Below are positions 56,885-64,000 of a DNA stretch of 64,000 nucleotides, in pieces. The notes under the pieces were generated by a model. That model was not told the DNA's origin. It saw only the letters and a program-made list of their open reading frames with translations, and ran no database searches. Source of the DNA: Acanthornis magna (taxonomy: Eukaryota > Chordata > Aves > Passeriformes > Acanthizidae). Each line of letters starts with the position of its first letter. The first letter of the stretch is position 1. The stretch is from assembly GCA_036785705.1 (NCBI GenBank), contig JAWUZG010000357.1, positions 620,001 to 684,000 on the forward strand, in the 5' to 3' direction. The position numbers and the translations under genes are program-made.

Positions 56885-58320
56885 GGGGACACGGGGTTGG
56901 GGACATGGGGACACCGGGGGGACACGGGACTGGGGACATGGGACACGGGATTGGGGACATGGGACTGGGGACATGGGGACACCGGGGGGGACACGGGATT
57001 GGGGACACGGGATTGGCGACATGGGATTAGGGACATGGGACTGGGGACACGGAATTGGGGACACGGGGACACCGAGGGGGACACAGGATTGGGATTAGGG
57101 ACGTGGGGACACTGAGAGGGGACATGGGATTGGGGACATGGGACACGGGATTGGGAACATGGGACACCGGGGAAACATGGGACTGGGGACATAGGGACAC
57201 GGGATTGGGATTAGGGACATGGGGACACTGAGAGGGGACACAGGATTGGGGACATGGGGACACCGGGGGGACACGGGGCTGGGATTGGGGACACTGAGAG
57301 GGCACACGGGATTGGGACTGGGGACATGGGGGACATGGGATTGGGATTAGGGACATGGGGACACCAGGGGGACACGGAACTGGGGACATGGGGACACCGG
57401 GGGGGACACAGGATTGGGATTGGGGACATGGGGACACCGGGGGGACATGGAACTGGGGACATAGGGACATGGGATTGGGACTGGGGACACGGGACATCAG
57501 GGGGACACAGGACTGGGGACACTGAGAGGGGACACGGGGTTGGGATTGGGGACATGGGGACACTGAGAGGGGACATGGGATTGGGGACATGGGACATGGG
57601 ATTGGGGACATGGGGACACTGGGGAGACATGGGATTGGGGACCCAGGGACACGGTATTGGGATTGGGATTGGGATTGGGATTGGGGACACTGAGAGGGGA
57701 CACGGGATTGGGACTGGGGACATGGGGACACTGGGGAGACACAGGACTGGGGACACGGGACACAGGATTGGGGACATGGGACTGGGGACATGGGGACACT
57801 GGGGAGACATGGGACTGGGGACATGGGGACACTGTGGGGACATAGGGTTGGGACTGGGGACATGGGATTGGGATTAGGGACATGGGGACACCGGGGGGCA
57901 CATGGGACTGGGGGCACAGGGACACTGAGAGGGGACACGGGATTGGGGACATGGGACATGGAGTTGGGACTGGGGACAGTGAGAGAGGACACGGGACTGG
58001 GATTGGGGACATGGGGACACTGAGAGGGGACACGGGGTTGGGACTGGGGACATGGGACATCGGGGAGACATGGGGTTGGGGACATGGGGACACCAGGGGA
58101 ATACGAGATTAGGGACATGGGGACACCGAGAGGGGACACGGGATTGGGGGCTTGGGGACACAGGATTGGGATTGGGGACATGGGACACTGGGGACAGTGA
58201 GAGGGGACACAGGACTGGGGGCTTGGGGATGTGGGGGGGAGGGGCAGGTGGGACTTGGGGACATTTGGGGGGAGGGGAGACACAGGATTGGGGTCCTGAG
58301 GGGTCTGGGGGACACAGGGG
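56885..58320. repeat. GGGGACATGGGGACACCGGG array
   Basis: About 90 units of 14-19 bp (GGGATTGGGGACATGGGACT, GACACTGAGAGGGGACACGG). A long unit of about 200-300 bp is suggested by repeated GACACTGAGAGGGGACAC, but I could not fix its period. Confidence 0.9.
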
Positions 58321-58329
58321 GGGGACTGG

Positions 58330-58560
58330 GATTGGGGGACAAGAGTGACCCCAGAGTTTGGGGTCCTTGAGTGGCCATGGGGACAGGAGTGACCCCAGGG
58401 TGTGGGATTGGGGGACAGGAGTGGCCATGGGGACAGGAGTGACCCCAAGTTTGGGATTGGGGGACAAGAGTGGCCATGGGGACAGGAGTGACCCCAGAGT
58501 TTGGGGTCCTTGGGTGGCCATGGGGACAGGAGTGACCCCAGGACTGGCCCAAGGGCCCAG
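58330..58560. repeat. GGCCATGGGGACAGGAGTGACC array
   Basis: Four to five units of about 50 bp (GGGACAGGAGTGACCCCAGA plus GTTTGGGGTCCTTG). Confidence 0.85.
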
Positions 58561-58634
58561 GACATGTCCAGGGGTCTCTGGGCGGGGCTGACCCCACTGC
58601 CCCTCCCCAGTCCCTCACTAAGGAGCCCTCCCTG

Positions 58635-58760
58635 TGTCCCCCCAGTGTCCCCCAGTGTCCCTCAGTGTCCCCCTGTGTCCCTCAGTGTCCCCCAGTGTCC
58701 CTCAGTGTCCCCCTGTGTCCCTCAGTGTCCCTCAGTGTCCCCCAGTGTCCCCTGCGTGTC
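58635..58760. repeat. CCCCAGTGTCCCTCAGTGTC array
   Basis: About 12 units of 11 bp shortly before the ADP-ribosyltransferase start codon; probably 5'UTR or intron. Confidence 0.88.
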
Positions 58761-58817
58761 CCTCCTGTCCCCTGCCACCCCAGTGTCCCCCACTGCTCCC
58801 CGTGACCTTCCCCCGCC

Positions 58818-60672
58818 ATGGACTCACTGCCACTGACCCTGACCCTTCTGGCGATGACCACAATGACCACAACGACCACGGCCACCACCGTCCCCCCCGG
58901 TGCCACCCGTGCCACCCCCGTAGCGGTGGCCCTGGACATGGCCGCGGCCTCCTTCGATGACCAATACCAGGGCTGCGGCCGCGCCATGACCGCGGCGCTG
59001 CCGGCCCTCAACCGCTCCGAGTTCCAGCAGAACACTCACCTGGCCGAGGCCTGGGCTCTGGCCGCGGCCGAGTGGCGTGTCCGGTCATCCGCCAGGTCCC
59101 CTCGGTCCCCTCTGTCCCCAATCCAGGCCGTGGCCCTGCTGGCCTACACGGCACCGGTGCCGCTGCACCGGACATTCAACGCGGCCGTGCGCGAGGCCGG
59201 ACGCTCCCCCCGGGAGTACCGGGACAATTTCCACTTCAAAACTCTGCATTTCCTGCTGACCGCCGCACTGGCCGCGCTGAGGGATGCTCGGGGACCGCGG
59301 TGTCACCGCGTGTACCGTGGCGTGCGCGGGGTTCGGTTCGAGACCCGGCCCGGCCAGACCGTGCGCTTCGGACAATTCACGTCGACGTCGCTGCGCAACG
59401 AGAGCTCGTGGGGCTTCGGCTCGGACACGGCGCTCAGGGTGGACACGTGCCACGGCGCGGCCATCCGCGACTTCTCCTTCTTCCCGCACGAGGACGAGGT
59501 GCTGGTGCCACCCTTCGAGACCTTCGAGGTCACCGATGTCACCCGCGAAGGGGACAGGGTGCAGATTGGGCTCCGCTCCACCGGGACCCACAGCAACTAC
59601 AACTGCGAGTGGCTGAGAGGTGACAGTGTGGGGACACTCAGGGAGGGTTGGGGACAGGGACAGACAGTGCTGGGGCCACTCGGTGAGGGTTGGGGACAGT
59701 GCTGGGGACACTCGGGGAGGGTTGGGGACAGGGACAGTGCTGGGGACACTCAGTATGGGTTGGGGACAGTGCTGGGGACACTGAGTGAGGGTTGGGGACA
59801 GTGCTGGGGACACTCGGGGAGGGTTGGGGACAGGGACAGTGCTGGGGACACTCAGTATGGGTTGGGGACAGTGCTGGGGACACTGAGTGAGGGTTGGGGA
59901 CAGTGCTGGGGACACTCGGGGAGGGTTGGGGACAGGGACAGTGCTGGGGACACTCGGGGAGGGTTGGGGACAGGGACAGTGCTGGGGACACTCGGTCAGG
60001 GTTGGGGACAGGGACAGTGCTGGGGACACTTGGGGAGGGTTGCAGACAGTGCTGGGGACACTCCATGAGGGTTGGTGACAGGGACAATGCTGGGGACACT
60101 CAGTGGGGGTTGGGGTCAGGGACAGTGCTGGGGACACCGAGTGAGGTTGGGGACAGTGCTGGGGACACTCAGTGAGGTTGGGGACAGGGACAGGGATGGG
60201 AACAGGGACAGTGCCAGGCCCCCCCGTGCTGACCCTGTCCCTCCCCACAGAGCAGCGCTGTGGGGACAGTCCCTGTGTGTTCGACACAGGTGAGCTGGGA
60301 CCCCTTGTCACCTCCCCTGTCACCTCCTCTGTCACCCTCTGTCACCTCCTGTCACTTGCCCTGTCACCTCCTGTCACCTCCTGTCACCTGTCCTGTCACC
60401 CTCTGTCGCCTCCTCTGTCACCCTCTGTCACCTCCTGTCACCCTCTGTCACCCTCTGTCACCTCCCCTGTTACCTCCTGTGTCACCCTCTGTCACCTCCC
60501 CTGTCACCTCCCCTGTCACCTCTCCTGTCACCCTCTGTCACCTCCTGTCACCCCCATGACCCCGTGACCCCCTCTTTGTCCCCCAGGCGGAAGTGTCCCC
60601 AGTGCCCTCCCCCACCTTTGGGGTCTCCTCGCGGCCACCACGGCCCTGGCAGTGGCCACCGGGACCCTCTGA
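58818..60672 (+). CDS. GPI-anchored ecto-ADP-ribosyltransferase (ARTC family, arginine-type)
   Basis: Transfers ADP-ribose from NAD to arginine side chains on extracellular proteins (family knowledge). Exons: 58818-59619, 60251-60289, 60587-60672. Together they give 927 nt (308 aa), in phase. A weakly hydrophobic signal peptide (MDSLPLTLTLLAM, then threonine-rich) is followed by LDMAAASFDDQYQGC, the typical mature start. The R-S-ExE triad is complete: R183 in QTVRFGQ, S189/S191 in FTSTS, and E225-D-E227 in HEDEVLVPP, which indicates arginine specificity. NYNCEW closes the catalytic domain. Exon 2 adds two cysteines (CGDSPC), and exon 3 ends in a hydrophobic tail LWGLLAATTALAVATGTL, a GPI-anchor signal. 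It is closest in feel to chicken ART1/ART7-type enzymes; the orthologue cannot be named. I know of no ART gene beside MYH6-CMTM5 in mammals. Confidence 0.9.
59620..60230 (+). repeat. ADP-ribosyltransferase intron 1 array: GGGGACACTCGGGGAGGGTT
   Basis: About 15 units of 38-45 bp (GGGACAGTGCTGGGGACACT plus CGGGGAGGGTTGGGGACA). A 120-bp higher-order unit recurs at 59,700-59,930. The array starts at the donor itself (GTGACAGTGTGGGGACACTC). Confidence 0.9.
60290..60560 (+). repeat. CTCCTGTCACCCTCTGTCAC array, ADP-ribosyltransferase intron 2
   Basis: About 24 units of 11 bp (CCTCTGTCACC, CCCCTGTCACC), strongly pyrimidine-rich. Confidence 0.9.
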
Positions 60673-60905
60673 GCCACCAAGGCCACCAAGGCCACCGGGA
60701 CCCTCTGAGCCACCAAGGCCACCAAGGCCACCGGGACCTTCTGAGCCACCAAGGCCACCGTGGTCACTGTGGTCACCGAGGCCACCGTGGCCACCAAGGC
60801 CACCAGGACCCTCTGAGCCACCAAGGCCACCACTGTCCCTATGGTCACCACAGCCATTGGGCCACTGGGGTCACCATGGCCATTGTGGCCACCATGGCCA
60901 GGAGA
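60655..60905 (+). repeat. Array seeded from the ADP-ribosyltransferase C-terminal codons and stop
   Basis: The last codons and stop read GCCACCGGGACCCTCTGA. The sequence GCCACCGGGACCCTCTGAGC then recurs after the stop at about 60,698-60,712, with close variants near 60,740 and 60,815. These are joined by CACCAAGGCCACCAAGGCCA units. The downstream part drifts into CCACCATGGCCATTGTGG. Confidence 0.85.
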
Positions 60906-60989
60906 AGGGGACAATGACAGAGCCACCAGGACAGGGGACATCGGATGTGCCACGGCCGCAATTCTTCCCTTTTGGGGACATTTTGTGTC

Positions 60990-62555
60990 CCCTTCCCGAC
61001 TATTTGAATTTTTCTTCCCGATTATTTGAATTTTCTTCCCAATTATTTGAATTTTTCTTCCCGATTATTTGAATTTTTCTTTCTGACTATTTGAATTTTT
61101 CTTCATGATTATTTGAATTTTTCTTCCCGATTATTTGAATTTTTCTTCCCAATTATCTGAATTTTTCTTCCCAATTATTTGAATTTTCCCTTCATGATTA
61201 TTTGAATTTTCTTCGTGATTATTTGAATTTTTCTTCCCAACTATCTGAATTTTTCTTCCCAACTATCTGAATTTTTCTTCCTGATTATTTGAATTTTTCT
61301 TCCCAACTATTTGAATTTTTCTTCCCAACTATCTGAATTTTTCTTCCCAACTATCTGAATTTTTCTTCGCAATTATCTGAATTTTTCTTCCCAATTATTT
61401 AAATTTTTCTTCCCAATTATTTGAATTTTTCTTCACAATTATTTGAATTTTTCTTCCCAACTATTTGAATTTTTCCTTCTGACTATTTGAATTTTTCTTC
61501 CCGATTATTTGAATTTTTCTTCCCAATTATCTGAATTTTTCTTCCCAACTATCTGAATTTTTCTTCCTGATTATTTGAATTTTTCTTCCCAATTATTTGA
61601 ATTTTTCTTCCCAACTATCTGAATTTTTCTTCCCAACTATCTGAATTTTTCTTCGCAATTATCTGAATTTTTCTTCCCAATTATTTAAATTTTTCTTCCC
61701 AATTATTTGAATTTTTCTTCACAATTATTTGAATTTTTCTTCCCAACTATTTGAATTTTTCCTTCTGACTATTTGAATTTTTCTTCCCGATTATTTGAAT
61801 TTTTCTTCCCAATTATCTGAATTTTTCTTCCCAACTATCTGAATTTTTCTTCCTGATTATTTGAATTTTTCTTCCCGATTATTTGAATTTTTCTTCCCAA
61901 TTATTTGAATTTTTCTTCCCAACTATCTGAATTTTTCTTCCCTATTATTTGAATTTTTCTTCCCAATTATCTGAATTTTTCTTCCCCACTATATGAATTT
62001 TTCTTCCCCACTATCTGAATTTTTCTTCCCAATTATTTGAATTTTTCTTTCCGATTATTTGAATTTTTCTTCCTGATTATTTGAATTTTTCTTCCCGATT
62101 ATCTGAATTTTTCTTCCCGATTAATCTGAATTTTTCTTCCCCACTATCTGAATTTGTCTTCCCGATTATTTGAAGTTTTCTTCCCCACTATTTGAATTTT
62201 TCTTCCCAACTATTTGAATTTTCCTTCCCAATTATTTGAATTTTTCTTCCCGATTATCTGAATTTTTCTTCACAATTATTTGAATTTTTCTTCCCAACTA
62301 TTTGAATTTTTCCTTCTGACTATTTGAATTTTTCTTCATGATTATTTGAATTTTTCTTCCCGACTATTTGAATTTTTCTTCATGATTATTTGAATTTTTC
62401 TTCCCAATTATCTGAATTTTCCTTCCCCACTATCTGAATTTTTCTTCCCGATTATCTGAATTTTTCTTCCCCACTATCTGAATTTTTCTTCCCCACTATC
62501 TGAATTTTTCTTCCCTATTATTTGAATTTTTCTTCCCAATTACTTGAATTTTCGG
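60990..62555. repeat. AT-rich 22-bp satellite, GAATTTTTCTTCCCAATTATTT family
   Basis: About 71 tandem units of TTGAATTTTTCTTCCCAATT with single-base variants (CCAACTATC, CCGATTATT, CATGATTATT). Blocks of 13 units recur with matching variants: CCTTCTGACT occurs at 61,475 and 61,761, exactly 286 bp apart. So there is a 13-mer higher-order structure. Base composition changes abruptly from the GC-rich sequence before 60,960. Confidence 0.95.
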
Positions 62556-62690
62556 GAAGAAAAATTCTTCCTGATTATTAAACTCGATTTGCCTCAATCC
62601 ACGAGTTTTTCCCTCATTTTGTCCCCGAGGAGGAGGAACAGAGGGACCCCCAGGGCAGGGGGGACACCCAAATTGTCCCAAAATTCCTCA
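62556..62690. other. Unique spacer between the two AT-rich satellites
   Basis: GGGAAGAAAAATTC at 62554-62567 is a single inverted copy of the preceding satellite core (GAATTTTTCTTCCC). It is followed by about 110 bp of non-tandem sequence with an ATTAAA at 62577-62582. No gene is seen. Confidence 0.7.
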
Positions 62691-64000
62691 ATTAAAGGGT
62701 TTGGGCCTGGTTTAGGAGGGTTAGGCCTGAATTAAAGGATTTCAAATGCAATTAAGGGATTTAAATCGGAATTAAAGGAGTTAGGCCTGATTTAGGGGAT
62801 TTCGATTTGAATTAAAGGATTTCGATCTGAATTAAAGGATTTCAATCTGAATTAAAAGATTTAAATCTGAATTAAAGGAGTTAGGCCTCATTTAGGGGAT
62901 CTTGATCTGCATTAAAGGACTTAGGCCTGAATTAAGGGATTTCAAATGGAATTAAAGGATTTAAATCTGAATTAAAGGAGTTAGGCCTCATTTAGGGGAT
63001 TTCAATTTGAATTAAAGGATTGCAAACTGAATTAAAGGATTTTAATCTGAATTAAGGGATTTCAATCTGAATTTAAGGAGTTAGGCCTCATTTAGGGGAT
63101 TTAAATCTGAATTAAAGGATTTTAATCTGAATTAAAGGATTTCAATTGGAATTAAAGGATTTCAATTGGAATTTAAGGAGTTAGGCCTCATTTAGGGGAT
63201 CTTGATCTGAATTAAAGGACTTAGGCCTGAATTAAGGGATTTCAATCCTAATTAAAGGATTTAGGCCTGAATTAAGGGATTTCAACCTGAATTGAGTGAT
63301 TTCAATCTGAATTAAAGGAGTTAGGCCTCATTTAGGGGATTTTGATCTGAATTAAAGGATTTTAATCTGAATTAAAGGATTTCAATCCTAATTAAAGGAG
63401 TTAGGCCCAAATTGAGGGATTTCAATCTGAATTGAGGGATTTCAATCTGAATTGAGGGATTTCAATCTGAATTACGGGATTTCAATCTGAATTAAAGTCT
63501 TTCAATCGGAATTAAAGGAGTTAGGCCTCATTTAGGGGATTTCAATCTAAATTAAGGGATTTCAACCTCAATTAAAGGACTTAGGCCTCATTTAGGGGAT
63601 TTCAATTTGAATTAAGGGATTTCAATCTGAATTAAAGGATTTCAATCTGAATTAAAGGAGTTAGGCCTCATTTAGGGGATTTAAATCTAAATTAAAGGAT
63701 TTCAACCTGAATTAAAGGACTTAGGCCTCATTTAGGGGATTTTGATCTGAATTAAAGGATTTCAATCTGAATTAAAGGATTTCAATCCGAATTTAAGGAG
63801 TTAGGCCTCATTTAGGGGATCTTGATCTGCATTAAAGGACTTAGGCCTGAATTAAGGGATTTCAATCCTAATTAAAGGATTTAGGCCTGAATTAAGGGAT
63901 TTCAACCTGAATTGAGGGATTTCAATCTGAATTAAAGGAGTTAGACCTCATTTAGGGGATTTCAACCTGAATTAAAGGATTTCAATCCGAATTAAAGGAT
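62690..64000. repeat. AT-rich 20-bp satellite, CTGAATTAAAGGATTTCAAT family
   Basis: About 65 units, running off the end of the window. Unit types include CTGAATTAAAGGATTTCAAT, CTGAATTAAAGGAGTTAGGC and CTCATTTAGGGGATTTCAAT. They succeed each other in a recurring order, so a higher-order repeat of several units is likely. Most units contain ATTAAA on the plus strand. Confidence 0.95.

Overview
The window looks like avian microchromosome DNA. It is very GC-rich and packed with minisatellites, and it carries a vertebrate-style gene set with multi-exon GT-AG genes. I infer a bird from the extreme minisatellite load, the single cardiac-type myosin heavy chain gene next to a CMTM5-like gene, and an ecto-ADP-ribosyltransferase of the bird type. 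No species can be fixed from the sequence alone.

Layout: (1) 1-4,060, the last two exons of an unidentified plus-strand gene, whose 3'UTR is itself a minisatellite, ending at an AATAAA. (2) 4,225-7,985, intergenic tandem arrays. (3) 7,991-12,956, a seven-exon minus-strand neutral sphingomyelinase (SMPD5/SMPD3 family, 640 aa). Its likely CpG-island promoter and first exon lie at about 16,620-17,760. (4) 17,800-23,230, arrays, a probable retroelement/LTR fragment at 18,345-18,990 and a short unique block with a GATA motif. (5) 23,240-49,490, a complete sarcomeric cardiac-type myosin heavy chain gene on the plus strand (38 coding exons, 1,938 aa). It has a TATA box, a 5'UTR exon and introns that are either about 70-120 nt or swollen to 0.4-1.8 kb by tandem repeats. 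(6) 50,855-54,520, a minus-strand five-exon MARVEL gene that fits CMTM5 (143 aa), convergent with the myosin gene as MYH6 and CMTM5 are in mammals. (7) 54,530-58,790, arrays and a promoter-like island with a MEF2 site and a CACGTG palindrome. (8) 58,818-60,672, a three-exon GPI-anchored arginine-type mono-ADP-ribosyltransferase on the plus strand. (9) 60,960 to the end, two AT-rich satellites with 22-bp and 20-bp units, in sharp contrast to the GC-rich rest.

The most striking pattern is that many of the intronic arrays are built from exon edges. Repeat units contain the last 10-40 nt of the adjacent exon plus its splice donor (five myosin introns, the sphingomyelinase exon 6 donor, the CMTM5 exon 2 donor). 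In other cases they contain an acceptor plus exon start (CMTM5 exon 2, the myosin start-codon exon) or the end of the coding sequence (ADP-ribosyltransferase). The genes therefore carry tandem libraries of decoy splice sites made from their own junctions. The myosin gene also shows two exon fusions, one split exon and one apparent GC-AG intron compared with the mammalian MYH6/MYH7 structure as I remember it.

The genes do not form a pathway. What links them is conserved synteny (myosin-CMTM5) and a shared repeat-expansion environment.
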